Assembly: GCA_022822525.1 (NCBI GenBank)
Contig: JAJEBN010000082.1
Coordinates: 18,894-82,893 of the forward strand
From: Acidimicrobiia bacterium
Lineage (GTDB): Bacteria > Actinomycetota > Acidimicrobiia > Acidimicrobiales > Poriferisodalaceae
DNA: 64,000 nucleotides
Direction of reading: 5' to 3'
Shown here one piece after another: positions 18,406 through 26,705 of the stretch; position 1 is the first letter of the stretch; the number at the start of each line of letters is the position of its first letter. A model generated the notes under the pieces. That model made no database searches and was not told where the DNA came from. It worked only from the letters and a program-made list of their open reading frames with translations. Made by a program: the position numbers and the translations under genes.

Positions 18406-19358
18406 GGCAATGGCTGGCCTTCGGAGGCTTCGACAACGTCGTACACGTCATTGCGATCGAGATGTACGCCGAGCGCTGCCTGCAGCGCGTCGAGCCGTTC
18501 GGGCTGCTGGGTGCCGACGATGGCGACCGGCGCAGTGGGGTGGGCGAGCACGAAAGCTATGCACACAGCGGCGCGGTCGACGCCCTCCCGCTCGGCCAGA
18601 CGGTCCAGCGTGGCCAGCAGCTCCGGTCTGACGCTGCCGTCCTCGCCCACTTGTGCCAACAGCCGCCCGCCGGCCAGCGGGCGCTGCGCCAACAGTCGCC
18701 CGCCTGCGAGCGGGCTCCAGGCCAGCGGCACCATGCCCATCTCGGCGCAGAGATCGAGCGTGCCGTCGCGCAGCGCGTCCAGGCAGGCCGCCGAGTACTC
18801 GGGCTGGGTGCTTACCAGCGGGGCGTCCAAGTGGGCCGCCAGCGCCCGGGTCTGCGCCGGCGTGTAGTTGGACACCCCCACGGTGCCCACGAGCCCGTCG
18901 GCAATCAGCCCGTCGAGCGTTCCGGCCAACTCGGCCGGGTGGGTGAACATGTCGGGCCGGTGCACCTGGTACAGGTCGATGCGCTCGGTGCCGAGCCGGG
19001 CCAGCGAGGCCTCGCACGCCGCACGCAGCGCCGCTGCGCTCGAGTCGTACGGCACCGGCGGCACGATGCCGCCCTTGGTGGCCAGCACCATGCGGTCGCG
19101 CAGCTCGGGCCGGGCCCGCAGCACCGCACCCAAGTTCTCCTCGCAGGCCCCGAAACCGGTGCCGCCCCAGTCCAGGCCGTACACGTCGGCAATGTCCACC
19201 AGGTTCATGCCGAGCTCGAGCCCGGCCTCGACCAGCGCGGCGTTCTGGCCGACATCGGTGCCGGTGAAACGCCACAGGCCCAGCGCCAGCGGGCCGATCT
19301 CGGCACCGCTCGGTCCGAGCCGCCGCGGGCCCGCGCGCACCAAGTTCCCATCGCTCAC
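18402..19358 (-). CDS. Aldo/keto reductase with internal 11-residue duplication
   Basis: A 318-residue AKR barrel. The catalytic tetrad can be traced: NLVDIADVYG (Asp and Tyr, about 50-59), VLATKGGIV (Lys, about 89) and DLYQVHRPD (His, about 133). AWSPLAGGRL (about 215) is the NADP loop. Directly there, PLAGGRLLAQ is repeated twice with an 11-residue period, a 33-bp tandem duplication absent from a normal AKR. GTG 19358 is chosen as start; TTG 19367, which would overlap the permease stop as TTGA, is an alternative. No strong ribosome binding site is visible. It couples the permease genes to the Gfo/Idh gene. Confidence 0.85.
   Translation of the reverse strand: MSDGNLVRAGPRRLGPSGAEIGPLALGLWRFTGTDVGQNAALVEAGLELGMNLVDIADVYGLDWGGTGFGACEENLGAVLRARPELRDRMVLATKGGIVPPVPYDSSAAALRAACEASLARLGTERIDLYQVHRPDMFTHPAELAGTLDGLIADGLVGTVGVSNYTPAQTRALAAHLDAPLVSTQPEYSAACLDALRDGTLDLCAEMGMVPLAWSPLAGGRLLAQRPLAGGRLLAQVGEDGSVRPELLATLDRLAEREGVDRAAVCIAFVLAHPTAPVAIVGTQQPERLDALQAALGVHLDRNDVYDVVEASEGQPLP
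18651..18716 (-). repeat. 33-bp in-frame tandem duplication
   Basis: Two adjacent 33-bp copies (18684-18716, then 18651-18683 in reading order) encode SPLAGGRLLAQ and RPLAGGRLLAQ. They differ by a few mostly synonymous bases, so the duplication is not brand new. Confidence 0.75.
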
Positions 19359-19363
19359 AGCGC

Positions 19364-20335
19364 TCAAGACTTCACCGAGCCGGCCAGCAGCCCCCGCACG
19401 AAGAACCGCTGCAGGGCGAAGAACACGATCAGCGGCACGCCTGCCTGCACGAACGCGCCCGCAGACAGCACGTGCTCGCGCAAGCCGAACTCGCCCGCAA
19501 GCGAGGCGATCCGGATGGTGGCGGGCCATGCCTCGCCGTTCGAGCCGATCATGGTGATGGCCACGAGGTAGTCGTTCCAGGTCCACAGGAACTGGAAGAT
19601 GGTGAACGCTGCCAGCGCAGGCACCGACAGCGGCACCACGAGCCGCCAGAAGATCGTGACGTGATCGGCACCGTCGATGCGCGCCGCCTCGAACAGCTCG
19701 CCGGGCAGCGACGAGATGTAGTTGTGCAGCAGGAACACGGCGAACGGCAGCGCGAACGCGGTATGCGTCAGCCAGACCGCGGTGGCGCTGCCGGCGAGGT
19801 CGAAATCGGGGAACAGCGTCAGCGTGAACTCGGTGCCGGGGATCGTCCAGTGCGCTCCACCGGCGTAGAGCTGCAGCAGCGGCAGCAAGGCCACTTGGTT
19901 CGGCAGTGCCAGCAGCGAGACGAACACGATGAACAGCCATTCCCGGCCCCGGAACTTGATCCAAGCGAAGGCGTAGGCGGCCATGGCGGCGATCGCGACC
20001 GGGATCACCGTGGCCGGAATGGCGATGGCGAACGAGTTCACCAGGGCCCGCGCCAGCCCGCCGGTCTGCTCAGTGCCCAGCACCTCGGAGTAGTTGGCGA
20101 GCGTCCATCCGCCCTCGTTGAACGACTCCCACCAGCCGCTGTTGCGCTGCGCGTCACGAGTGCGGAACGAGTTGAGGAACAGGCTGCTCGCGGGGATGCT
20201 CCACACGATCACCATCAGCCATAGCACCCAGGTGGGGATGCGGCGCAGGAAGCCGTAGATCAGCTTGCCGGTGCGGTCGACCCGCTCGATGGCGCCGCCG
20301 ACAGGCCCGGGCTTCGAAGCGGTCGTCGTGCTCAT
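19364..20335 (-). CDS. aglG: Carbohydrate ABC transporter permease (MalG/AglG type)
   Basis: A 323-residue inner-membrane protein with six predicted helices. Start ATG 20335 overlaps the stop of the first permease (ATGA). The EAA loop EAARIDGADHVTIFWRLVVP is near residue 220, the CUT1 contact site for the ATPase. The last residues, LQRFFVRGLLAGSVKS, match the conserved MalG-type tail. With the larger permease it forms the channel of a CUT1 importer. The gene symbol is by analogy with rhizobial aglEFGAK systems and is tentative, because the substrate is inferred from the linked alpha-glucosidase. Confidence 0.88.
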   Translation of the reverse strand: MSTTTASKPGPVGGAIERVDRTGKLIYGFLRRIPTWVLWLMVIVWSIPASSLFLNSFRTRDAQRNSGWWESFNEGGWTLANYSEVLGTEQTGGLARALVNSFAIAIPATVIPVAIAAMAAYAFAWIKFRGREWLFIVFVSLLALPNQVALLPLLQLYAGGAHWTIPGTEFTLTLFPDFDLAGSATAVWLTHTAFALPFAVFLLHNYISSLPGELFEAARIDGADHVTIFWRLVVPLSVPALAAFTIFQFLWTWNDYLVAITMIGSNGEAWPATIRIASLAGEFGLREHVLSAGAFVQAGVPLIVFFALQRFFVRGLLAGSVKS

Positions 20336-21891
20336 GCGTCTGCTCGCTGCGTGCGCCGGATGTTGAACGCCATGGCCGGCACGACGGCCAGGAACAGCAC
20401 GACAGCCAGCGCGGAGCCCAAACCGAAGTTGAGCTCGGTGAACGCCTTCTGCCACATCTCGTTCGCGATGACCTGCGTGCCGAAGTTGCCGGCGGTCATC
20501 ACCTTCACGATGTCGTACACCTTCATCACCAGCACGATCAGCGTGGTGGCCACTACCGTGATGGTGGGGATGATCGTGGGGATGATCACGTTCCAGAACG
20601 TCTGCCGTTCGGTCGCCCCGTCCACCCGCGCTGCTTCGATCAGCTCAGAGGGCACTGCCTTGATGGCTGCCGACAGGATCACCATGGCGAAGCCGGTCTG
20701 GATCCAGATGAGCACCACCATGAGCCACACGTTGTTGAACGGCGCCTCCTGCAGGAACAGGATGGTGCCGGCGATGGGCTCGCCGGTCGGGCCAGGCACC
20801 GAACCGCCCAGCCCGGGCCCCAGGAACCGGTAGATCAGCCACAGCAACGGCACGGCGGTGACTGCGGCGCCGATGGCGAACGCGGTCTGTCGCCGCCGCA
20901 CCCCGAATGCGCACAGGCCTGCGAGCAGCACAGTGGCGAGGGCCAGGATCAGCACGGCCACCCAGGCGCCGGTGGTGCGCGGCCGAAGGCTGCCCAGCCA
21001 GACCCAGATGGCGTTGAGGAACCCTGTCTGCGGTTTCTGGGGAGGTCGGGCGATGTACATGAAGCGCCAGATGATCCCGGCACCCACGAACGAGATCGCC
21101 ATGGGCAGGAAGATGAGGCTCTTGGCCACCGATTCCCCGCGCACCCCGTCCGCGAGCACCGCCGCAGCCAAACCGAGTGCCGTCGACAGCCCCGTCACCA
21201 CCACCACCCACCACAGGTTGTTGATGACAGTGCCCCGCAGCGTGGTGAACACGGCAAACGAGAGCACGAACAGCCCGATGGCGATCGGGCCGACCGAGCC
21301 GGGCAGGGCCTCCATTGCGCGGCCTCGGCGGCGGCCCACTGCCATGCCGATCCCCAGCCCGACGGCGATGAGCACGAGTGCGGCGTAGAAGAGCCGGCTG
21401 GTGAAGATCTCGGTCCAGCCGCTCAGGTCGAGGCTGTTGGGATTGGTCAGGATCTCGCCGTAGTTGGCCAGCCCCACCCATGCTTCGGCCCGCGAGTCGA
21501 GCAGCGACAGGTAGATGGATCGCAGGAGCGGGATCACCAGCCCGAGTGCCACGAACAGCAGCGACGGCCCCAGGAAGGTGACGAGACGCCCGCGTTCGGA
21601 CAGGCGGGTCCGGCGGGGCTTCGACGGCGTGCCGAGCAGGCTGGCGGCGAGGCCGGCGGCAGCGCCGACCGCTGCGCCGATCACGGCCCAGAGCCACAGG
21701 GGCCCGCCGGCCACGTCATTGCCGGCGATGACCGCGCCCACCAGCGCGCCGACCAGCGCACACGAAGCGGCGAGGAAGGTGCGCCAGCGGTCAACTGCGA
21801 GGTCGAAGAGCCAGTTCGCTCCGGAGAAGAGAGCTGCGCTGGCGCCGATGGCGATGACCACGCCGATCAGCGCGCCGCCTAGGGCGCCCAT
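20332..21891 (-). CDS. aglF: Carbohydrate ABC transporter permease (MalF/AglF type)
   Basis: A 519-residue membrane protein, longer than the usual 300 because an extra N-terminal set of Ala/Gly-rich helices (about residues 1-80) precedes the core, and further hydrophobic segments are inserted in the middle. The EAA loop EAARVDGATERQTFWNVIIP is near residue 422. The CUT1 core motif FIGPSLLFV-like FLGPSLLFVALGLVIPLL is near 107. The stop overlaps the second permease start. It starts 167 bp after the receptor gene, with a strong hairpin between them, which may set the usual excess of receptor over permease. Confidence 0.87.
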   Translation of the reverse strand: MGALGGALIGVVIAIGASAALFSGANWLFDLAVDRWRTFLAASCALVGALVGAVIAGNDVAGGPLWLWAVIGAAVGAAAGLAASLLGTPSKPRRTRLSERGRLVTFLGPSLLFVALGLVIPLLRSIYLSLLDSRAEAWVGLANYGEILTNPNSLDLSGWTEIFTSRLFYAALVLIAVGLGIGMAVGRRRGRAMEALPGSVGPIAIGLFVLSFAVFTTLRGTVINNLWWVVVVTGLSTALGLAAAVLADGVRGESVAKSLIFLPMAISFVGAGIIWRFMYIARPPQKPQTGFLNAIWVWLGSLRPRTTGAWVAVLILALATVLLAGLCAFGVRRRQTAFAIGAAVTAVPLLWLIYRFLGPGLGGSVPGPTGEPIAGTILFLQEAPFNNVWLMVVLIWIQTGFAMVILSAAIKAVPSELIEAARVDGATERQTFWNVIIPTIIPTITVVATTLIVLVMKVYDIVKVMTAGNFGTQVIANEMWQKAFTELNFGLGSALAVVLFLAVVPAMAFNIRRTQRADA

Positions 21892-21980
21892 CGCCGCAGT
21901 CTCTCAGGTGCGCAGTCACCGATGTTGACTGCGACGAGCGTCACCATGCCGGGGGTACTCACCCGATGTCCGAGCGCGAA

Positions 21981-22012
21981 GGAGGCCGGCCCAGGACCCT
22001 GGACCGGCCTCC
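21981..22012 (-). terminator. Intergenic hairpin between receptor and permease genes
   Basis: Arms 21981-21994 and 21999-22012 pair over 14 bp with one G-U in the minus-strand transcript and a GACC loop. No U-tract follows. Such hairpins between binding-protein and permease genes commonly protect the upstream message or attenuate downstream transcription; which applies here is inferred. Confidence 0.6.
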
Positions 22013-22058
22013 GTTCACGGGTGCTTTCTTTCAGCCGTTCTCAGACGACTCCGGCCGG

Positions 22059-23558
22059 CTACTGCGGCCAGGAAGCGTCGATTGCGGCGAACGCCTCGGC
22101 GATGGATTTGTCGCCGTTGACTGCGCTGGTGCCCTCCGTCCAGAAGGTGCCGGCGCCGACTGCGGCCGGCATCAGGTCGGACCCGTCGAAGCGGGCCGGG
22201 CTGGCCGTCTGCAGGATCTCGACGAACGACCGCTCGAGGTCGTTGTAGACGCTGAGGTCCTGGTCGAGGTTCGCCGACAGGAAGCCGGACTGGCCGCCGC
22301 CCTTGCGGGCCGCCTGTGCAGCCTGGCGGGCTTCCGCGTACTCGGCGCTGCCCATGTACGACATCACGGCCCACACCTCGGGCGCGTCGCGGAATGCCGA
22401 GACGTAGGTGCCTGCGGTCAGCACCGGCCGGTTGCCCTTGACGCCGAGTGCGGGGAAGTAGAACACATCGACCTCTTGGCCCGGACCGACGCTCGTGCCC
22501 TCGGGCAGGAACGCTGCGTAGAACGACGCCTGGCGGTGCATGGCGCAGTCGCCCGCGACGAGCGGCTCGCCGTTGTCGCCGAACGGCGTGGCAGCGATGG
22601 AGCCGCCTGAGGCGTACACCATCCCCGGCGTGTTCCAGATGTCGAGCACTTGCTGTGCCACGAGCAAGATGCGCGGATCGGCGAACTTCACATCGCCCGC
22701 GACCCACTGGTCGTAGATGTTCTCGTCATGAATGCGCAAGACCAGGTCTTCCATCCAGTCGGTGAACGTCCAGCCGGTGGCGGGGCCTGATTCGATGCCG
22801 ACGCACCACGGCGTGACGCCGTCGCCGAGCATCTGGATCATCAGGCCTTGCAGCTCTTCCAGCGACTGCGGAATGGCGTAGCCGCCGCTCTCGAAGATCG
22901 AGGTATTGTACCAGACGATCGACTTGAGGTCGGTCTTGTTGGGAACGCCGTACAGGGTGCCGCCGAACGTGACCGTGTCGAGCGAGCCGGCGGGCCACTG
23001 GGCGCCGATCGCAGCTTGCACCTCGTCGGGTACGGCCAGGATCCAGTCCTCGGCTGCGAAGTCGCCGACCTTGCCGGGCTGCGGGAACACCGCGATGTCC
23101 GGCGGGTTGCCGCCGGCAGCCTGGGCGTTGATCTGGTCGGAGAAGTCGCGGGCGCCGGTGTAGACGATCTCGATGCCGGACGCCGCAGCGAAGACGTCCA
23201 GGGCGTCCTGCATGGCGCCGGCCTCTTCCTCGCTCGACTCAGGACCGAACACCGTCACCTTGGTGCCGGACAGGTCCATCATGGCGTCGTCCATGGAGTC
23301 GTCCATGTCGTCTTCCATCGAGTCGTCCATCGACTCGTCGTCCATGGAGTCGTCCATGTCGTCGTCATGCATGGCTTCGTCATCCATGGACTCATCCATC
23401 GACTCCTCGGCCATCGCCTCGGTTGCGGCGGGTGCCTCCTCGGCGTCATCGCCGTCGTCGTCACTGGCGCAGGCAGCAACGATGAGCCCGAAGGCAAGCA
23501 CGACTGCCAGCAGCCGCGATGTGCGTAGGCGGGTTGATCTGGTGCGGTGTTTCTTCAT
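22059..23558 (-). CDS. aglE: Extracellular solute-binding lipoprotein (alpha-glucoside type) with Asp/Met-rich linker
   Basis: A 499-residue receptor. The leader ends VLAFGLIVAACAS with a lipobox at LIVAAC, and AGGGAGGAAC precedes the ATG. Residues about 45-93 are an almost pure Met/Asp/Ser/Glu linker built from repeated MDDSM/MDDE units. The globular domain then starts LSGTKVTVFGPESSEEEAG. It has the two-lobed family-1 layout with GVPNKTDLKSIVWYN near 190, SGPATGWTFTDWMEDL near 255, and AMHRQASFYAAFLPEG near 350. It should deliver a glucoside to the two downstream permeases. A LacI-type operator lies 46-59 bp upstream of the start. Confidence 0.9.
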   Translation of the reverse strand: MKKHRTRSTRLRTSRLLAVVLAFGLIVAACASDDDGDDAEEAPAATEAMAEESMDESMDDEAMHDDDMDDSMDDESMDDSMEDDMDDSMDDAMMDLSGTKVTVFGPESSEEEAGAMQDALDVFAAASGIEIVYTGARDFSDQINAQAAGGNPPDIAVFPQPGKVGDFAAEDWILAVPDEVQAAIGAQWPAGSLDTVTFGGTLYGVPNKTDLKSIVWYNTSIFESGGYAIPQSLEELQGLMIQMLGDGVTPWCVGIESGPATGWTFTDWMEDLVLRIHDENIYDQWVAGDVKFADPRILLVAQQVLDIWNTPGMVYASGGSIAATPFGDNGEPLVAGDCAMHRQASFYAAFLPEGTSVGPGQEVDVFYFPALGVKGNRPVLTAGTYVSAFRDAPEVWAVMSYMGSAEYAEARQAAQAARKGGGQSGFLSANLDQDLSVYNDLERSFVEILQTASPARFDGSDLMPAAVGAGTFWTEGTSAVNGDKSIAEAFAAIDASWPQ

Positions 23559-23603
23559 GTGAGTTCCTCCCTCTGGGGCGCATGCCCATCCGTGTATCGA
23601 CGT

Positions 23604-23617
23604 TGCAAGCGCTTGCA
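23604..23617. promoter_or_regulatory. LacI-type operator upstream of the receptor gene
   Basis: TGCAAGCGCTTGCA is a perfect 14-bp palindrome with the central CG of LacI/GalR-family operators. It lies 46 bp upstream of the receptor gene start. A near-identical site (26518-26531) lies in front of the alpha-glucosidase-lacI operon. Confidence 0.75.
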
Positions 23618-23718
23618 GTCACCGTGCCGAAAGCCTAGCGCGACGGTCGAACATGCGATTCCGTCCGCTGTGCCCTGCGAGGGCCAGATTCGTGCCCGAG
23701 TCGAGGCGCAAACGGTGC

Positions 23719-24741
23719 TCAATCGATGCGCGGCGGCCCCACCGAATCCCGGATGATGAGCTCGGTGTCGAGCTGCACGTGCTGGGGGGGCCCCACGTTC
23801 GGACCGAGCATCTGCAGCAGCAGCTCGGCGGCGACTGCCCCCTGGGTGGCAACGTGCTGGCGGACGGTGGTGAGGCCCACGAGACGGCTCTGGTCGTGGT
23901 CGTCGACGCCCACGAGCGACAGGTCGTCGGGGATGCGCAGACCCAGGTCGCGTGCCGCCAGCATGGCGCCGAACGCCTGCTCGTCGCACATGGCGAAGAT
24001 CGCGCTCGGCGGCTCAGCGGCTCGCAGCAGCGCATGGGCCGCTCGGCGGGCCTCGGCCCAGCTGTTGCTCGTCGAGACGGTCAGCGCCGGATCCGGCGTC
24101 AGCCCCGCCGTGCTGTGAGCCCCGGCATAGCCCGCGGCTCGCTGGCTGGGTATGGAGAAGTTGAGCGAATCGCCGCCGCTGAGGCTGAGCAGCCCGATGC
24201 GCCGGTGATCGTGGTCGAGCAGGATCTCGGTGGCGGAGCGGCCGACGGCCACGTTGTCCACCGTCACCGAGCTGAGCGCCGGCGTGCGGAAGCCGATGGT
24301 GACCGCGCAGCCGCCCTGCGCGACGAACGCGCTGGCGATCTCGGCGTCCAGGGCGACGTCGATCAGCACCACCGCATCGCTGCGACCCGATCTCACGCCG
24401 TTCAGCTCGATGAAGCGCTGGCGCTCGTCGGAGCTTGCGACACCCGACAGCAGCAGGTCGTACCCCGCGGCGGTGATGTGGCGGCCCAAGGCACCCACGA
24501 TCGTGGCGTTGAACCAAGCGGCCGGGTCGGGCACAGCAGTCGCAATCGTGTTGGTCGTCCCCGCGGCCAGCCGGGCCGCCGGCAGGTTGGGCCGGTAGTC
24601 GAGATCGGCGGCGGCTGCCAATACGCGCTGCCGTGTGGCCGAGGCGACGTGCGGCAGGCCCCGCAATGCCCGGCTGACCGTGGCGGTGGACACTCCCGCG
24701 GCCCGGGCAACGTCGCCGATCCGGGCCACGGGATCGGTCAT
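23719..24741 (-). CDS. aglR: LacI-family transcriptional regulator
   Basis: A 340-residue repressor. The N-terminal helix-turn-helix ARIGDVARAAGVSTATVSRA is at residues 6-25, followed by the hinge helix segment RVLAAAADLDYRPN with LPAARLAAG. The rest is a periplasmic-binding-like sensor domain ending ELIIRDSVGPPRID. The start overlaps the alpha-glucosidase stop (ATGA), so the regulator is co-expressed with the enzyme it probably controls. Matching palindromes before 23558 and 26453 are its likely targets. The inducer is probably an imported alpha-glucoside. The symbol follows rhizobial aglR and is tentative. Confidence 0.9.
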   Translation of the reverse strand: MTDPVARIGDVARAAGVSTATVSRALRGLPHVASATRQRVLAAAADLDYRPNLPAARLAAGTTNTIATAVPDPAAWFNATIVGALGRHITAAGYDLLLSGVASSDERQRFIELNGVRSGRSDAVVLIDVALDAEIASAFVAQGGCAVTIGFRTPALSSVTVDNVAVGRSATEILLDHDHRRIGLLSLSGGDSLNFSIPSQRAAGYAGAHSTAGLTPDPALTVSTSNSWAEARRAAHALLRAAEPPSAIFAMCDEQAFGAMLAARDLGLRIPDDLSLVGVDDHDQSRLVGLTTVRQHVATQGAVAAELLLQMLGPNVGPPQHVQLDTELIIRDSVGPPRID

Positions 24742-26453
24742 TCCTGCCAGACCACCGCGCTCGCCGGGGCGAGCAAGCAGGTGCCGTTCGACCGGCTTCG
24801 GGAGCTTGTCGGGCCTTCACCGGTGCCGCCGCCACCGGGGTAGGGGCACACGGCAGCCGAGTCGTACAGCACGGTGGCAGCGGCGGGGATCTCCACTTCG
24901 ACCGCGCTGTCGCCGACGCAGGCTGCTACCCCGACAGAGCCCCGTCGGTACGAGATGACCGGACCGCGGCCGCCGTCGGTCCACTCCAGCGATCCGGCGC
25001 CGTCAGCGGACGCGTTCACGAGTGCCGGCCGCACTCGCTGCTGCACCTCGAGCAGCGCCCGGTACGCCGCCAGCCACGACCGCCCGTCGCGGGACTGCGC
25101 CGCGGCCGTCGCGCCCACGGGACGCTCAGCCGAGCGCAGCCACGGCTCGGCAGACGAGAAGCCGTTGTGGGGGCCGTCGCCCCAGGGCATCGGCGTGCGG
25201 CAGCCGTCTCGCCCGGCGCTCACGTCGCCGTCGGGACCGACCGGGTCCAGCTTGTCTTGCGCAGCCACTTCGCCGTCGGCAAGCCCGAGTTCTTCGCCCT
25301 GGTACAGCACCAGGCTGCCGGGCAGGAATGCGGCGAGCACGTTGAAGGCGAGCGTTCGCGCAGCACCCTGGTGCTGGGAGGTGCCGACGGCGCCTTCAGC
25401 GCCGTGGGCCGGCGCGAAACGGGTCGGCGCGCGGGGCATGTCGTGGCTGCTCATCGCCCACAGCAGGCGGCTGGCCAGCATCTCCGACGGGCCACGGAGG
25501 GTCTCGCGGATCTGGCCTGGTTCCCAGTCGATGTGCATCGGCGCGAACCAGTAGCCGCCGTGCATGCCGTCGGGCGGCAGCAGATCGTCCATGCCCCGCG
25601 GGTCGAGGTGGTACGTCTCGCCGTGCAGGAACGCCCCGTAGTCGTCGCAGATCTTGCGCCAGCGGCGAAACACGTCCTGGCTCTCGGGCTGGAAGACGTC
25701 GTGCACATGCTCGAAGCAGTCCCACTGCTCCCAGCGCGACGCCCGGGGCGGGATCGGCCGCAGCTGCGGATTCGAGCGCAGCCCGGCGTCCTTTACGAGC
25801 CCGCCGGCGACATCGACCCGGAAGCCGGCGACGCCCCGGTCCAGCCAGAACCGCAGGATCTGGTCCCACTCGTCGGCGACGGCGGGGTTGCGCCAGTTCA
25901 GGTCAGGCTGCGACGGCAGGAACAGGTGCAGGTAGTACTGCCCCGACTCCGGCTCCAGCGTCCATGCCGGCCCGCCGAAGTAACCCACCCAGTTGTTCGG
26001 CGGCCCGCCGTCGGGGGCAGGGTCTCGCCATATGTAGTAGTCCCGGTAGCGAGCCCGCTCGGCCTCGCCGGCCTTGCCGATCGCTGCTTGGAACCAGCGG
26101 TGGTCGCTGCTCGAGTGGTTGGGAACCAGATCGGTCACCACGCGGATGCCACGCTCGCGGGCATCTGCCATCAGCGCGTCGAAGGCGGCCAGGTCGCCGA
26201 ACTGCGGGTCGATGTCGCAGTAGTCGGCGACGTCGTAGCCCCAGTCGCGCCCGGGCGTGGGATAGAAGGGCGTGATCCAGACGAAGTCGACGCCCAGATC
26301 GCTCAGGTAGTCGAGCTTGGAGCGGATGCCGGCCAGGTCGCCCACGCCGTCGTCGTTCGAGTCGGCGAAGGATCGCAGGTACACCTGGTAGCCCACGGCA
26401 TCGGTCCACCACGGAGAGGGCGTGCGGCGGGCAGATGTCGGGTCGTGAGCCAT
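24738..26453 (-). CDS. aglA: Alpha-glucosidase, glycoside hydrolase family 13
   Basis: A 571-residue cytoplasmic GH13 enzyme of the oligo-1,6-glucosidase/alpha-glucosidase subgroup. WWTDAVGYQVYLRSFADSND at the N-terminus, then DLVPNHSS near 110 (region I), GFRVDVAGG near 208 with the nucleophile Asp (region II), FLHGETY near 275 with the acid Glu (region III) and MSSHDMPR near 335 with the stabilising Asp (region IV), are all present. Region IV usually reads NHD, so SHD is a small departure. There is no signal peptide, so hydrolysis follows uptake. GGAG lies 9 nt before ATG 26453 and a LacI-type site lies 65 bp upstream. It is first in the aglA-aglR operon. Confidence 0.92.
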   Translation of the reverse strand: MAHDPTSARRTPSPWWTDAVGYQVYLRSFADSNDDGVGDLAGIRSKLDYLSDLGVDFVWITPFYPTPGRDWGYDVADYCDIDPQFGDLAAFDALMADARERGIRVVTDLVPNHSSSDHRWFQAAIGKAGEAERARYRDYYIWRDPAPDGGPPNNWVGYFGGPAWTLEPESGQYYLHLFLPSQPDLNWRNPAVADEWDQILRFWLDRGVAGFRVDVAGGLVKDAGLRSNPQLRPIPPRASRWEQWDCFEHVHDVFQPESQDVFRRWRKICDDYGAFLHGETYHLDPRGMDDLLPPDGMHGGYWFAPMHIDWEPGQIRETLRGPSEMLASRLLWAMSSHDMPRAPTRFAPAHGAEGAVGTSQHQGAARTLAFNVLAAFLPGSLVLYQGEELGLADGEVAAQDKLDPVGPDGDVSAGRDGCRTPMPWGDGPHNGFSSAEPWLRSAERPVGATAAAQSRDGRSWLAAYRALLEVQQRVRPALVNASADGAGSLEWTDGGRGPVISYRRGSVGVAACVGDSAVEVEIPAAATVLYDSAAVCPYPGGGGTGEGPTSSRSRSNGTCLLAPASAVVWQE

Positions 26454-26517
26454 CGCGCCGTCTCCAGTCGCTCAATGCCGAGGTGCTTCGCTGACGCGCG
26501 CCAGTCTGCCCTCATTC

Positions 26518-26531
26518 TGCAAGCGATTGCA
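26518..26531. promoter_or_regulatory. LacI-type operator upstream of the alpha-glucosidase gene
   Basis: TGCAAGCGATTGCA differs by one base from the perfect palindrome at 23604-23617. It lies 65 bp upstream of the alpha-glucosidase start on the minus strand, where it could control both the enzyme and the regulator gene. Confidence 0.7.
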
Positions 26532-26615
26532 GCATCTGATCATGCACCGGCTGCGAGAACCGACGCGACGCGCTGGCCCCACCGCCAGGGCGGGCGACTA
26601 GCGGGCCGTGCTGTG

Positions 26616-26672
26616 CAACCCAAAGACCGGCCCGCAGAAGCGGGCCGGTCCTTGGTCTGTCAGTTTGGGTTG
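26616..26672. other. Nested inverted repeats in the intergenic region 26454-27014
   Basis: The 561-bp gap between divergent genes holds the LacI site and two strong structures. Here outer arms CAACCCAAA (26616-26624) and TTTGGGTTG (26664-26672) enclose a perfect 11-bp stem (26625-26635 with 26640-26650, loop AGAA). CCAA at 26620-26623 can instead pair with TTGG at 26652-26655, so two folds compete. No coding potential is evident. It could be a terminator for a small transcript, a leader RNA or a protein site. The remainder up to 27014 shows nothing I can name except the ribosome binding site of the PEBP gene. Confidence 0.6.
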
Positions 26673-26683
26673 TGTGATGTGCA

Positions 26684-26705
26684 GCCCGGAGTGCGCACTC
26701 CGGGC
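26684..26705. repeat. 22-bp perfect palindrome
   Basis: Arms GCCCGGAGTGC and GCACTCCGGGC abut with no spacer. It lies 11 bp after the nested repeat and about 310 bp before the PEBP gene. It could be a DNA-binding site or a second hairpin of the same transcript. Confidence 0.6.

Noticed and set aside
19359..19964. Extended start for the aldo-keto reductase
   Set aside because: The extension overlaps the permease gene in another frame and has no AKR sequence.
23275..23430. CRISPR-like or microsatellite array
   Set aside because: The short repeats are in-frame codons of an Asp/Met-rich linker with no spacer-repeat pattern.
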